Position numbers and translations under genes: made by a program. Source: Onchocerca volvulus (Eukaryota > Nematoda > Chromadorea > Rhabditida > Onchocercidae). From it: 64,000 bases of DNA. Position 1 is the first letter of the stretch. Each line of letters starts with the position of its first letter. The DNA lies in the NCBI GenBank assembly GCA_000499405.2, contig HG738137.1, forward strand, positions 3,100,001-3,164,000, given 5' to 3'. Below the pieces are notes generated by a model. That model did no database searches, was not told the origin of the DNA, and saw nothing but the letters and a program-made list of their open reading frames with translations. Shown here one piece after another: positions 29,210 to 41,372 of this stretch.

Positions 29210-32200
29210 CGATGTAATAGTGAGTATTGTGTGCATCTTGCATCGTCGATACTGAGATAGATAGATGGATGGATGTGTGTGTGTGTGTGTATATATTGGA
29301 GGGCGACTACAGACGAGTACGCCGGTTGGTTGCACTACTTAAATGCAGCAGCAACAGCAGAAGCAATGATAAATGCCCCCCAGGGATGCGGAACAAATGG
29401 ATTGCCGTTGCTGCTGCTTGCTGCACGCTAACTGCACAAGGATGCTCGAATGGAAGGAAGGAAATGTACCTACTGAGGGGCCATCCATCCATCTATTTCG
29501 AAGGGCCGGCTGAATGTAAACGAAATTTCTCTCTCTTCCTCCTGTAGTGAATCACTCAAATGCCATTAAACCTATGGAAGGCACAATCAACGATGAGATG
29601 GTGTATGTTAATATTAGATAGCTGCAAGAGACAGAGTGATTTGAGAGAGTGCTATTTCAAAGGAGACGAGACAGACATACATCGTCCTCTATAAAAAGTT
29701 CCTTTAGAAATAACAAGTTTGGAGTGAAATGGGGAGATGAAAATGGCCTCGCTTAGATGATTTCCCTTCTCTTATTCATTCAGTGATGATGACGATGACG
29801 GTATTCGTTCCCCTTCCCTCTCTCTCTTTTCTTGTCTGACTCCCTCCCACTTCCAACAACATCTCTTCTTCCCTTGATCTATTCACCGTAGTAATGTTCG
29901 GATTCTTGAATTTAGATAAGAAATTCAACATCCAACTTCCTCTTCTTCCTCCTCTCCCACAGTTATATCTATCTCTTATATGAATGAATGAATGGACAGG
30001 AAAACGAAGCAATTCTTAACAAAAACTGAAATCGCCGCTGGGAAAATGTATAAAAAATTTATTCGAAAGGCTCCTATAGAGCTAACAAAAGGAAAAGATG
30101 CACTTTTAGTTATAAACAAGTGAAGAGAACGAGAGGAGAAAATGATTTTCAGAGGATGAATTTTAGGCTCGTTCTTCCTCTGTTTAAAGATTGAAATGTT
30201 TAGTGCTGAGCCGCTCCCCCTCTTCTCCACTTCTCTGCTACCGTAACCCGTCAGTTTCAGATATTCACTTCCCAGCTGCGACTGACGTATGAAACATTAA
30301 TCAAAAACAGAATAAAGGAGAAAAGCAATTAAGGTTAATTTTTGTTCCTTACGAGAGGAAGTTTTTTGTCAGTGATCAAGAAGGCAGTACAATGAGTCAT
30401 CATTTCATCGCACCTAGATTTATAATCCCCATCTTCACATAATCATGTCCTGTTGAGAACTCGAACTTGTAATGTCGCTAACACTCCCAAATGTCCTTGC
30501 AAATATTTCCTTAATCTGTTCAGAACCTACAATGAAGTAAGCAGGACTCTCAGAGCCAGTATATGTTTTATCTATTGTTTACATCTTTCAAAAATGTTTA
30601 TACCACGTCAAATCTAACGTGTCTATTGCCTAATTCCAGTAAGTTTCATTACTCCATTCCGAAAGCCGAAAGTTGAATACTCTCCTATCACACTTTAACA
30701 ATTTTTCTTTACAATGTATACATATATCATTACTAGACTAAGCAGTGACAGTTTCGCATCGAAATGTTGTAACAGTTTTGAATTAACATTTTCAACATGA
30801 AAATTTTCTTCATTTTAAACATCATCAAGGAAGAAGTAAACGAAAACAACAAAAAAAGTGAAGAAAACAATGAATACGCCAAACACTGAAAAAAAAAACT
30901 TTATATTTAATCAAACAATCCAGTAATCATTCAATTTCTTTCCATTCAAGAACTGTCTTCACTACTTCTGTCGATCTGCTATTCTACTGTATTCCATCAA
31001 CAATTTTTTTTTTTTTGGAAAATTCATGCAGTTTTTACGTCTCAATAAAATAAGAATGACATACGAATATTACCTAAGACAATTCACATATATTGAAACA
31101 AGGAAAAGCTTTTCCTAGATGTTGCGAGAAGCAAGAGCCCTTTAATAAGAACAAAAACGAAGATTTTTAAATGCTAAATTACTCAAGATATCCAAAAACC
31201 AATAGATGAGAATGGAAAAGGATCGATAAAAATAATAGACAGACTCAACACAATGAAAAGGGTTGAATATGGTGTAATCGTCTCCCATTCATCGAACAGA
31301 AAGGAAACTACCGATGTATTACAATTTGTTTTCAAGATGATATCCCTTTATTTTCACAAGACTATTGGAATTTCCACCACACACTAGACTAGTATACAAC
31401 CGAACTGCACAACAATCTCATCCATTCTTCCGTAGAGCAAAACCGAACTTAGCTTAATCTGAAGACAAGAACAAAATAAATTACTAGCAAATCTATTGTA
31501 AATACATATTTGTGCGCAGAAATTTTAAAATGCCAACGATAAACGCAATATGTTAAGACTGGAAGAGCAGAAAAAGCTAATGATAAGGAAATCCCACTAA
31601 TTTCCATGATAACAAATAATGGAAATAAAAAAGAAGTCATGAAAAAAATTGTACTGAAAACTTAGATCAATCAAGGCTGAAAGAAGTTATTATATCTCCC
31701 AGTAATATTATCGTCCTTAGATTTAAGCCAGAAAACCATCACTGCGGTAAAAAGTTACACGAGAGCAACAACAATGACGTATGAAAACATATATATATAT
31801 ATGTTTTCATACGTCATTGTATATATATATATATATATACTAGATTCTAATCCCCTTGAAAATATAACTGGATGCCGACAATCAGGTAATCCATTTTTTA
31901 ATTCAATCAAATCCATTGAATAACTAATGATATTATTGTGTATAAATAAAAGATTGCAGTTATGATGTAAGATGTCATACTCTTCATCTCACCGACTACA
32001 TCAGCAAGAGGTATGAGCTCCTCATATCCGCACCACCTCCACTTCAATTAATTGCACTTAAATATATGTTATTTATTTTCCGTCATCCCTACCAAGCAAA
32101 TTAAAAAAACTACTGCAAGTCAGCATGCGTCAACTTCACAGATTTAAAACAAACACAGAATGATCGGAAATTATCCAAGAATCCAAAAGGCAATGAAATA

Positions 32201-34212
32201 AAAAGCCACTATATCCCCACATATTTTTTTCACAAAACTACCAAAATTTTTTTCTATTTGGTGCAATGATAATGTTAGAAATAGTTTAGAAAAAGAGTTT
32301 AAATCTGTCAGACATTATTGTATATTCCTGTTCGCATTAAAGCATTTCTTACGGCGATTGCATATGTATAGAAAAAAATAGAGTTTCTGGAATAAAACAA
32401 TTCTTACTTACATTACTTGCAGTCACTGACAGTTGGTACAAAAAGTTTCCAATAACAGATAAAAACATTAACTAATCGATTAGATCAAGACAGCATTCTG
32501 CATAATGCAAAACTATTACAGTCCCAAACTCTTCATTCTAGAATGGGTATTTTAGTTTCTTATAAAGTAGTATATCAACTCGTTTTCCATTTCCAAACCG
32601 CTTACGCATAATGAATGAGACAAGTGACAAGAAATTGCAAATCTGTAGGCATCATCGGCATAATGTCTCGAGGGAAGGACGAAATACATAATATATTACA
32701 AACATGCAGGAACTGTTTTTCAGTTGGTATTAATGCAAAATTTTTTTTCCTCTTTAACCATTATATGAGAAATGCATGAGGTATTCAGAGAATGCCGGAA
32801 AAAATTATTTTCTAACAGGTTAAATTAAAATTCATAAAAATCAAAAAATTCAAAATCAGAAATTAATTTTCGTTCATTATTTTCCGGCTATATGCTTTCT
32901 GAAAACATTATTTTCATAGGAAAAAAGCGGAATGGCGTTTTGGGTATATATGGATTATGTATATTGTATTCGCCAATGGCCTATATTGTGCCAATATTCT
33001 GTAAATATGGGGAAAAAGGATCATCCTATAAGGTGTTGATTTTTAAACTGATAGTCATTAGTCTTTATTTTGCATTAGTCGGACATTGTAATCCCTTAAA
33101 TTGGTAAAATTATGTTTCGGTAGCGACCTATTCAAAATGTATGAAGAACAACTTGTAATTTCCACTAAATTACATATCCTGACTTCACTAAATCTTAGTA
33201 ATTCGAAGGACTCAGTAATTTTGATCTTTGAAATTATGCAAACTCAATAATTGTTAATAAACTATAAAGGCTATGTTGCTGAAGTTTGAGCGATTCATTC
33301 AATTTAATCATTGAAACAAACCGGAGATGAGAAGTTCGGTTGCGGTGGAGCTAGCATATGCTGAATATGTGGTGGTATTTGCATTTGCTGCTGCACATTC
33401 TGTGGTTGTGGGCCTTGCGGCGCCATGTTATACACCGGTGTCCCAGACGTAATAGTACCGTCTGTTCCTGAAGCTGTACAAATATTTAAAGTAACTTTTA
33501 TATTGATTCATGGAGATTTTGATAATCCATAATCTGTTAATATAAATGAATAAATCCCGGAATTTTGTCCCTTTCAATCTCTATGCCATAATCTAATTCA
33601 GCCTTAGAACTTACGAAGTAAATTGTTCAACGTTGGTGTTGCTGTTTGATGTTGTTGTTGCTGCTGCTGAAAAGCAATTCAAAATAATTCCAGCAAAAAA
33701 TATCAACAGAAATTTCGAAAGCCGAATTTCAGTACACAAAGTGAAAATGGTCAAACATATTTTTCTTACTTTTTTTCTAGTCATCATCATTGATTCGAAA
33801 TGCAGAAACTCTAAAAAAATTTTAAGAATCGTATAAACAGATGGTACTACTATTCCTGCATTTCGCTTCCTAGAATTCACTAAACTTTCAAACACTCTAT
33901 TAGTATTAACTTCAATTACCACTCCTGCATAGCCATTCTGATTTAATAATATGAATACCTCAAATGAAAAATCTTTTTTATCATATTATCTCCTAAGTTC
34001 AAAGTCACTGTCAAGGATGAAGAAACGTTCTTCAACCATATATCGCATCGATTGATATTTAAGTCCAAACTAATCAGTTTAAAACTCGCTTCTTTTCTAT
34101 TTGCATTAATCGGGATGATTTTTACCTGAGGTGACATTTCACTGCTCAATTTCGGTGTTTCAGCAGCACAAGTACCTTGAGATGTCGTATTTGTAGCCAT
34201 TTCTGCAATCAT
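11418..34212 (-). CDS. let-526: ARID1/BAF250/Osa SWI/SNF subunit (LET-526), 32 exons
   Basis: Predicted 1714-residue nuclear subunit defining the BAF form of SWI/SNF chromatin remodellers. Residues 30-46 are a Q-run followed by LNNLL, which fits an LXXLL motif. The N-terminal half is rich in Pro, Gln and Ser, as in ARID1 proteins. The ARID DNA-binding domain lies at about residues 388-490 (RRAFFEKLVQFCEQ ... GYQLRRHYQKYLL). The BAF250_C armadillo-like core runs from about 977 (TWALNALNVMLYDD, SNVLRGLSFLPGNEGPMAKH) to about 1600. Exons: 34212-34126, 33666-33615, 33473-33322, 26250-26016, 25755-25693, 25592-25470, 25374-25220, 24952-24773, 24642-24562, 24438-24349, 24157-24062, 23809-23581, 18950-18721, 18537-18406, 18141-17943, 17736-17528, 17448-17221, 17009-16935, 16690-16379, 16297-16100, 15886-15733, 15502-15416, 15181-14973, 14788-14663, 14408-14229, 14042-13872, 13765-13644, 13407-13261, 12995-12863, 12580-12404, 12212-11966, 11683-11418. 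Phases agree throughout. Exons 1-3 are less certain because they encode low-complexity protein. Confidence 0.93.
14849..14876. repeat. Long A-run in a let-526 intron
   Basis: About 28 consecutive A on the plus strand, which is a T-run in the let-526 transcript. Comparable runs occur at 12666-12686, 26852-26879 and 28447-28470. Lengths in the assembly may be imprecise. Confidence 0.85.
18951..23580. other. Large intron of let-526 (4.6 kb)
   Basis: Intron between the last ARID exon and the Pro/Gln-rich exon at 18950. It starts with a GT donor at 23580 and ends in TTTCAG before 18950, and the joined codon is in frame. It contains an (AT)n run at about 19228-19246, two tandem copies of a 27-bp GTGAAACAAAAT-type unit at about 19266-19315 and other A/T-rich sequence. 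I see no coding exon with recognisable similarity inside it. Confidence 0.7.
23581..24438 (-). other. let-526: Three exons encoding the ARID DNA-binding domain of let-526
   Basis: Exons 24438-24349, 24157-24062 and 23809-23581 together encode the ARID. The seen sequence has the family core: FFEKLVQFCEQ (helix 1), VDLHRLYLAVMKRGGFEQV (helices 2-3), TWKQVC, SSAAGYQLRRHYQKYLLGLE (helices 5-6). Introns split it at the same kind of loop positions as in other animals. ARID1-class domains bind DNA with little sequence preference. Confidence 0.93.
25045..25092. repeat. Inverted repeat with 15-bp perfect arms in a let-526 intron
   Basis: Arms 25045-25059 (ATACCGATGATATGT) and 25078-25092 are exact reverse complements, separated by 18 bases. 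The transcript could form a small hairpin. It sits in the intron between let-526 exons ending at 25220 and starting at 24952 on the minus strand. Confidence 0.85.
27095..27129. repeat. (CCAT)n tetranucleotide microsatellite
   Basis: About nine tandem copies of CCAT on the plus strand, then degenerate CCAC units to about 27140. Intronic, within let-526. Confidence 0.95.
29131..29208. repeat. (GT)n dinucleotide microsatellite
   Basis: Close to 40 uninterrupted GT units. A second short GT tract follows at about 29272-29290 after GATA/GATG units. Intronic, within let-526, so GT on the plus strand is AC in the transcript. Confidence 0.97.
31771..31820. repeat. Perfect 50-bp palindrome followed by (AT)n
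   Basis: Bases 31771-31790 are the exact reverse complement of 31801-31820, joined by ten alternating A/T bases that are themselves self-complementary, so all 50 bp are palindromic with no spacer. An (AT)n tract continues to about 31840. The structure can extrude as a cruciform or fold as a hairpin in the let-526 pre-mRNA. Confidence 0.97.
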
Positions 34213-36593
34213 CGCCGCACCGTAATTTTGACTAATTTTTATGTGATCACCTTATGGAAATTATAAAGACTAAGTATCCAAATAACCATCGAAAGCAAGA
34301 CCAAGCAAACCGAAAAATCATGCAGTCCAAATCATTCATCTATTAAAGAGATACACTGAAAGAATTCAAATGGTAAACATCGCTGATCTATTTCAAAAAA
34401 GAGCTTTATGCTTCGTCATGTCACATCACATCCAAACAAGGGACGAATCAAACTGACCCCTCAATCAAGAAAACATTCGTCGGATAGTTTCATCCACTTG
34501 TACACTTGAACCCGGTTGGCAGCGAATAACCGTTTTGAGTACCAGTGTTGTTACGTTGAGAAATCAACCAGTTGTAATAGAACGATGATGACAGAGTAAC
34601 AGTTGTATCATATTAGTAATAGTGATGAAGAAGTATTAATTATATCGATGCTGCGTAACTTTTTCTTGCAAGTCTACTTCGCAGCGCCTAAAATTTGATA
34701 AATCTTTAATTTATGCATGAAATCATTGCCTTCATGTTTACCGAAAACGTTGCCAAACGGTGGCAAAATGAAACCATAGTAGATATCAACCAAGGAGAAA
34801 ATGATCATCCAAAACAATCTCACACAATTTAAGGATTTACTTCTTATATGACCCAAATGTTATCAGGAACTGATAAAATTGCAGCATCACTTCTTTCTTT
34901 CAATGTTACTTTGCTTTTTCATTTTTTTTTTTTTTTTAAATACTGGCGACTTCTTGTCTTGAGAATAAAAATTAAAACCGAAATTCCCAAGATATCTTTC
35001 TTGTTCGTTCGGATATATTGGTCTGCTAGGGCCATAAAAAGAAAAAGCAACAATGTAACACAGAAGAAAATCGTTTCAACCGCCTCTTGCATAGAATCTC
35101 AAAGGTAAAAAAAAAAAATCTAATTTACTTTGCAGCCAGGACAAGCTTACATTGACTTGTAGCAATTATTCATCTTGGGGTTGATGGTATTCAACCAACA
35201 AAAATAAATACACATTCCCACCCTTTCGCATGACGTCAAATCATGGCACTGCGTGCTTATTTTTTCCATCCATAATTTTGCATTCATTTTTTAGCATTCC
35301 ATTAAAAAAATTGGTAATAGTGGAAAGAAAAACCGAAGCGCTAACACAACATACACACCATACACACATTTATAAATATATTCGCTTTTTATCAGAGTCC
35401 AAAGGGAATGGAATGCCAATGATAGTGAGAATTCAAAAATACACAAAATTCCGCCCGAATGTCCTGAAAACGTGCCAACAAAATTACGTGTCGAGAAAGA
35501 AAGAAATACCAGCTGAAAGGGTATAAGCATAGCATTCCCGATGATAATATTATAAACAAATGGACGTATGTGATACGGGATATTGGTCTATAAATAGGCA
35601 TGAAATACTGAATCATCATTTACATCCGATACTCCTGATAAGCATATGGTCATTCGTATCAGAGATCAATGTCAGGAATCATTCTACATATCAGAACAAG
35701 ATATCAAAGAAATTTTATAATCTATAGATAACCAAGAACAAATCATTTCAAAACACAAACATAACGAAAATGCTCGAAATAATCTTTATATTCAAAGTAT
35801 TTATATCGTGTATAGATTCCTATCTTGCAAAAAAAATTAACATGGTCACTCTTCAACGAATATGTTTTCGACAACGTAGGTGACTGTTTGAACTTGGATG
35901 GACTACAAAGTCTAATTTTAAGTCTGCACTCCCTGGAATTATTAAATCTTTTCCGTCTCAAGATTCGCCAACTTTCACTGTTATGGAATGATGGCTTCTT
36001 ACTACGTCTATTATTCACAAAATGTGAAACTTGACGTACTATTTCCCATTATTTCTCAAATGAATTTTCTTTCTAGATAAAACAGACACTCTGTGATAAA
36101 AAGTACGTAAGTTGCATCAAAAGTTTTTTAAGGCGACTTTTTTAATCAACTTTGTTTCTGCAGCTTGTTGCCGAAATTATGATAAAAGCGACACATTTAT
36201 CGGCAATCTTTTGCATCCTATGTATTCTATACTTTAAGACCATCTAATGTTATCTTTTCAAGTGCTTAAGGTACTCGATCCAACTGCATGGAAAGATTGG
36301 TACTAGAGTAGATGTCATCTCTAGAAAGAAAAACTATGCCCAGATGATATTATCATGCTTTGAAATTAACAAAGACTCGAAAAAAGTTGATAAAAATAGC
36401 GGAAAGAGTAAGGATATACTTAGATACAACTTACAAATGAAAAATCACTCTAAAAGATACATGATAAAATTTATCGCACGCGAGAATCCGTTCCCTACTT
36501 ATCATATCATCAGAAGTAATACAAGAAAAAAAAGATTTGTTATGTATGATTTTATCTTTATATTTAACTTATTTTATTTTGTTTTATTTTACT

Positions 36594-36985
36594 TAATCAT
36601 GACACATTATACTAACCTACTCTATTATTTAATCATGATACATTATATCCAACCTACTTTATTACTTAATCATGACAAATACCTAATCTACCTTATTACT
36701 TAATTATAATACATTATACTTAATCTATCTTAATCTAAACCATGATATTATATCTAACCTAGTTTATTACTTAATCATGATACATATCTACCTACTTCAT
36801 AACTTAATCATGATACATTACACCTAACCTACTTTATTACTTAATCATGATACATCATATTTAATCTACTTTATTATTTAATCATAATACATCATATCTA
36901 ACTTACTTTATTACTAAATCATAAATGACATCTAACCTAATTTACTACTTAATCATGAAATTATATCTAACCTACTTTCATCCTA
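36594..36985. repeat. Minisatellite, about 11 diverged copies of a ~37-bp unit
   Basis: Each unit follows the pattern TAATCATGATACATTA, then CTAACCTACTTTATTACT, with lengths of 33-38 bases. Copies differ by substitutions and small deletions, so the array is old or under little constraint. It lies in the intergenic space upstream of let-526. Confidence 0.93.
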
Positions 36986-38699
36986 CTAGTAACTATATAA
37001 GCAACCACTAAAATAACTAGTACCGTTTCTACAAAGTTCGTTATTTCCATGCAGAAAAATAATAGAGATAAAAAGTTATGCAGATAAAAAAAAAAAAATG
37101 CAAAGGTAAGGCCAATAAGATTCAGATTCCATATTTTGCAAGCTGTGTTCGTAGATGCGGAAAAGATTTGCTACATTTCAGGAAGGATATATCTCGGATG
37201 TTGAATGTTGAACGGACAACAGCAACGCTTTCTTTCCATTTGTGGGTTTTATTAGCAGAGTGGAAAAAATCAACTAAAAGCTAAGTTTGCCGGGACATAA
37301 ACATAAACACATCAGACTTAATTAGAAGATTATTGTGTATTTTCTATCATGTAATTATGAAGTTATAAGTACCGACTGCTATCCTTAGTTCTTCAAGTTC
37401 TATAAAGTTCAAATATTACATAATGGTTCATATACGGCAATTCAAGTTCACAACCATCAAACGATATCGGTTAGAGAGAAGGAAATTGCATGTCATATGA
37501 AATGAATAATTCTAATTAGCCATATAAATTGAATAATTTTCCGATTTACAAAAAAAAAAGGCACTTGCACTTTACCAGCAATGGAAAAGTCCAAGAAACA
37601 AGATTAGAATAATTGTGAGGTCCAAAGAATAGAACTATATCAACATATCTATAATTATGTATCCAGGCACATTGAACAGTTCATGGTCTTGTTGAATTAT
37701 GAGCCCCTGGCTAACAAAAAAACGAATGAAATCATAAAATAATGTAAAGTTTGATAATTAACTGTAAGCAATTGATTTTGATAATTAGAAGATTTATAAA
37801 ATCTAGAGAATCAGCAAAACTGAAACGATTGAAAGGGGTATGATGGATATTCAAGAAGAATGAAGATTTGGGTATAAATGGAGCAAAATATCAGTATCTT
37901 TTTTTCAGCACGGACATTCTTTACAAATGGTGCAGATATATTTAAAGCCTAATATTAGTCCAAAAGGACTGGTTAAATTGATAACCTTAAAACAGCTCAC
38001 CAGATTTGTCGAGCAAATCTGAGCCGTAAAATCTACTTTAAAAAGGTGTGAACAAGAAATGGAATATATCTTGTGAACAGTGTCGTCACCTTGTCTCTCA
38101 CCTCGGATATCACATTTGCAGCAATACTAATATGATGCGATTGATGGATACATTTGTTGTAGTTGTGTAAACTAACTGCTTATGATAAAAATATTTCACA
38201 TTTATTTAACTTTCCACATTTTTCTAGCACACGAAAAGGTAGGCAAGGAAGAACTTTAAAATAGGGATGGATAATACACGCAAATGTCCGCGATAATGGA
38301 GAATATTGATGGTGACGATTAAAGACAACGGTAACGGAGATAGTGATCATGATAGAGAGATGATAACGATAGTAATGAAAACGGAAACAATGATAATGAT
38401 AATGGGAAAAGGATAAGGATGATTTCGTGATAAATGGTGATCCTAATGATGGTACACAGATAGAAGAATAGTTAGCCAATAAAGAGTAACAAAGGAAAAA
38501 GTATCGGTTTTCGGGATTTATAATAGTAATGTTATGTTATCGATGGTTAGATATTTAATTGCGTACCAAAAGAGAAAAGCTTCAGTAGTTTAAGATCTTT
38601 GCGATCTGAAAAATTCAAATATTTGTTGGCGCGATTGCCCTTTCCGTAAATCTTCAGCAAAAAGTAGTAATCATCGTCCGTTCTCTCGTCATCAGACAA

Positions 38700-39900
38700 C
38701 TCTCTCTTGCTCCCTTGGTTCAGTTCAGTTCCTTTCACATCCTATCACAGGCTAATATTTCCGGAATTCCGAACTAGTTACCGATTTACGAGAAATCCCG
38801 AAAGAAGCCACCAAAGCACCCGACCCTCGGATATCCCGAGAGCCTTTCCGCTCGGTGCCTTCCCGTCGTCCATCGTTATACTGCTCTGCTCGGCATATTG
38901 CAGCACAACATCATCATCAGCGGTAGTAGCAGTGGAAAAGGGAGCGCAATGTAGTCAGTCAGTCCAACCCACCCCTCATTCTATTAGTGTTAGAGTGAGT
39001 GAGAGAGAAAGGCACACACACATACGAACAGAGGCGAGAGAGAGAGAGAGATGAGTAGATGGTCATGAGAGCAGACATCCATAGAGAATCGATTGTAGTC
39101 AGGGAGCTCTCTCACTCTCTGGTTGGGATGATTTTTCGGTTTATTTCAGGTCGTCGTCGTTGTCGTTGCCCATGCCAGTGATAGTATTCGGCGGGACGAT
39201 GGATTGGTTCCTCTTGGGGGAAGGGAAAGATCCAACGGACCGCATACAGCCCGTTGGATGTATCCTCCTCTTCTTTCTCTCTCTTTCGCAGCCAGCACCA
39301 CCGATCCGTTCCAACGATGCGAGAACCCCCGTATCGGCTTGATTGGCTTGTCACCACCACCAACGACGATATTCGCTCACTGGGCAACTTACTGATGCGA
39401 TGCGTGCGATGCGGAGGAACGATGCGTTGCGACTGTTTCGAGAATGTATAGAGTTAGTTGACTGCTCGGGCGCTATTTCTTCATCAACGAGCACTATCTC
39501 CTATGAGTGTAGACTCATTCGAGGCAGGCACTCACCCATCCGATATGCGCCGTCCCATTTCTTCATCACATTCTTTCCAGCACAACGATTTCGAAGAGTG
39601 CTAGAGGGACAATGCTGTGTGCACGTCTTCTTTCTCTCTCTCTCACGCACACTCTCTCCTCTTTTCTGTGCATATTCTCTTCCTTTTCCGTGCTCTCAAC
39701 TCTTCCTTTCGATATTCAAATAAACATCAGACGTACAGATTCGCACGTACAACACAAACTATTAATCGAAATTCTCTGTCCCGTTCCTCCCTTTCTCTTC
39801 CTCACACTCTCTTATTTCGAAGTTTTGAAAGCTTTTTTCTATCGAAATACATTCCCAGAAAACATTGGTTGATAGGGATTGCTCGGGAAGAGCAAAAGGT
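38700..39900. promoter_or_regulatory. GC-richer, CpG-containing block, possible promoter of let-526
   Basis: This stretch is clearly richer in G+C than its flanks and contains CpG-bearing runs (for example about 39150-39200 and 39395-39435), GA-rich sequence at about 39000-39055 and TC-rich tracts near 39270 and 39630. That composition resembles promoter or 5' leader DNA. The nearest minus-strand gene is let-526, whose start codon is 4.5 kb away. No TATA box, spliced leader site or 5' splice site could be fixed, so this is an inference from composition. Confidence 0.3.
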
Positions 39901-41372
39901 CATTGGTTGACCTCTTGGGGTCAAGACCGAACAAATGCTTCAACAGCCTCACACCTCATTTACTGGGCTTCCATGTTTGCAGGACATTCTGTTAGACAAA
40001 GTGACCTGTTATGATTAATCTGTCGTATTTTTGTAGTTTATTGAAATAAGTCTGTTGACGTTGATTCACGTGAACGATTCACATAACGTCGTTTTCCTGT
40101 CCTTCTCAGACAGTCCACTGTTGGATGTGACGTATTTCTGAACAAAAACACCGAACGAAAGGAGGAAGGCCTTTGATCGCAAAATCACATTAAAAAAACA
40201 CACAAAAAAAGAGGAAATATAAAGATAGTGAAAAAGTGAGAGACAAACAGATTCACTCATTCACGGGTATGATATAATTGAGAGCAAAGATCATTTTCAT
40301 TCAACGTCATCCGAAATTTTTAATTTATTTTTTCGGATGTTAAGATGCTCGCTCGATTTCGCTGGAAAACACCCCACAGACTTCAGCCAACCCAATCATG
40401 CAATATTGTTTGCTTGTTTGCTTGCATTTCCTGAGAACTTTTGCTGAATCATAATTGCTTCATTTGATGCTGTGTTTCTGTCAGTAATAAATTGATATAA
40501 ATCAAATTTGCAAAGTTATTTTTGGATGTTTATGCGTTCTGTTCTTAGTCCCCTAATCTTTACTTCCCGAATGTTTCTTTCTTTTTCTTACAAAAATAAA
40601 AACTCACAGTCGGGGGGTTGGCGACAAATCAAAAAAGCCAAGGGTGGTCCGAAAACGGATAATATACAGCGACCTCAATCTAAAAAGCAGAGTCAAGTCT
40701 AAAATATGAAGGTAGAATGGTTGAGATTTAACTATGTGGTAATAATACTAAAGTTTGTCAAATCCATACGATCATAATTTTGAAGCTCCTTCCAGTAAAT
40801 CTATTTCAACCATTCTGTCACAAATCACGGGGCACATAAATTACGATCTCTACAAATTTTTTAAGACATCTTAGAAGCATTCGATGAAATGAAAATTCCG
40901 CACTTTTTAACTTGCTGAATGTATACGCTTCCTACCTAACGATGAAACTCAATAGCATATGTAATAAATTATTATGAGCAGACCAATGTAGAGGCAGTTT
41001 AGTTGCACAGTGCTCTCACTGTTTTCCGCATTTATCATGAAAAACCACAAAGAATACTTCAAGATTCGTAAACACTTCCCATTTTACATTTCATAACCAT
41101 TTATATCAATACAACCATATGTACTAAAACAATGCTCATCTGCTGACTGTATAGACCAGAAATTATAAAACTGGAAAAGATATATAAAATGGCATTTATT
41201 TTGCAGAAATATTTTTAAAAGCAAGACCAAAAAATACAACAAACTTTAGAAAAATCATTCTTTCCATAACAACAACTAGTAACGAGACTTAGTATGTAGA
41301 TATAACAATAAAGTTTAGTCTACTTCCAAATTCATATAATCCCACAACAGTTATCATTTCCATTTCGTTTAA

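Larger units (their letters stand above)
26251..33321. other. 7 kb intron of let-526 with simple repeats and a possible internal promoter
   Basis: Joins exon 3 (ends 33322) to exon 4 (starts 26250) in phase 0. It holds long A-runs (26852-26879, 28447-28470), a CCAT tract, a GT microsatellite, a GC-richer patch at about 28.9-29.6 kb and the 50-bp palindrome at 31771-31820. No protein-coding similarity is apparent. The length and the GC-richer patch would suit an alternative promoter giving a form lacking exons 1-3, but no start site can be shown from sequence. Confidence 0.6.
34213..41372. other. Intergenic region upstream of let-526
   Basis: 7.2 kb between the let-526 start codon and the uS10 stop codon. 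It contains the 37-bp minisatellite (36594-36985), GAT-rich low-complexity sequence (about 38280-38430) and a GC-richer block (about 38.7-39.9 kb). I find no frame with recognisable protein similarity; open frames in the GC-richer block overlap on several frames and look like low-complexity by-products. Confidence 0.65.

Noticed and set aside
29004..29335. Cys-Val and Thr-His repeat 'proteins'
   Set aside because: These are translations of the (GT)n/(AC)n microsatellite in all frames, not genes.
36344..36703. 119-codon plus-strand frame
   Set aside because: Its second half is a translation of the minisatellite and the first half shows no recognisable domain.
38280..38430. Ser/His/Tyr-rich minus-strand frame
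   Set aside because: It is the translation of a GAT-rich low-complexity tract with no sign of selection or similarity.
39112..39910. Overlapping open frames of 60-126 codons on both strands
   Set aside because: They overlap in several frames, are made of low-complexity Ser/Leu/Phe or Arg/His stretches and show no similarity to known proteins; the GC-richer base composition explains them.
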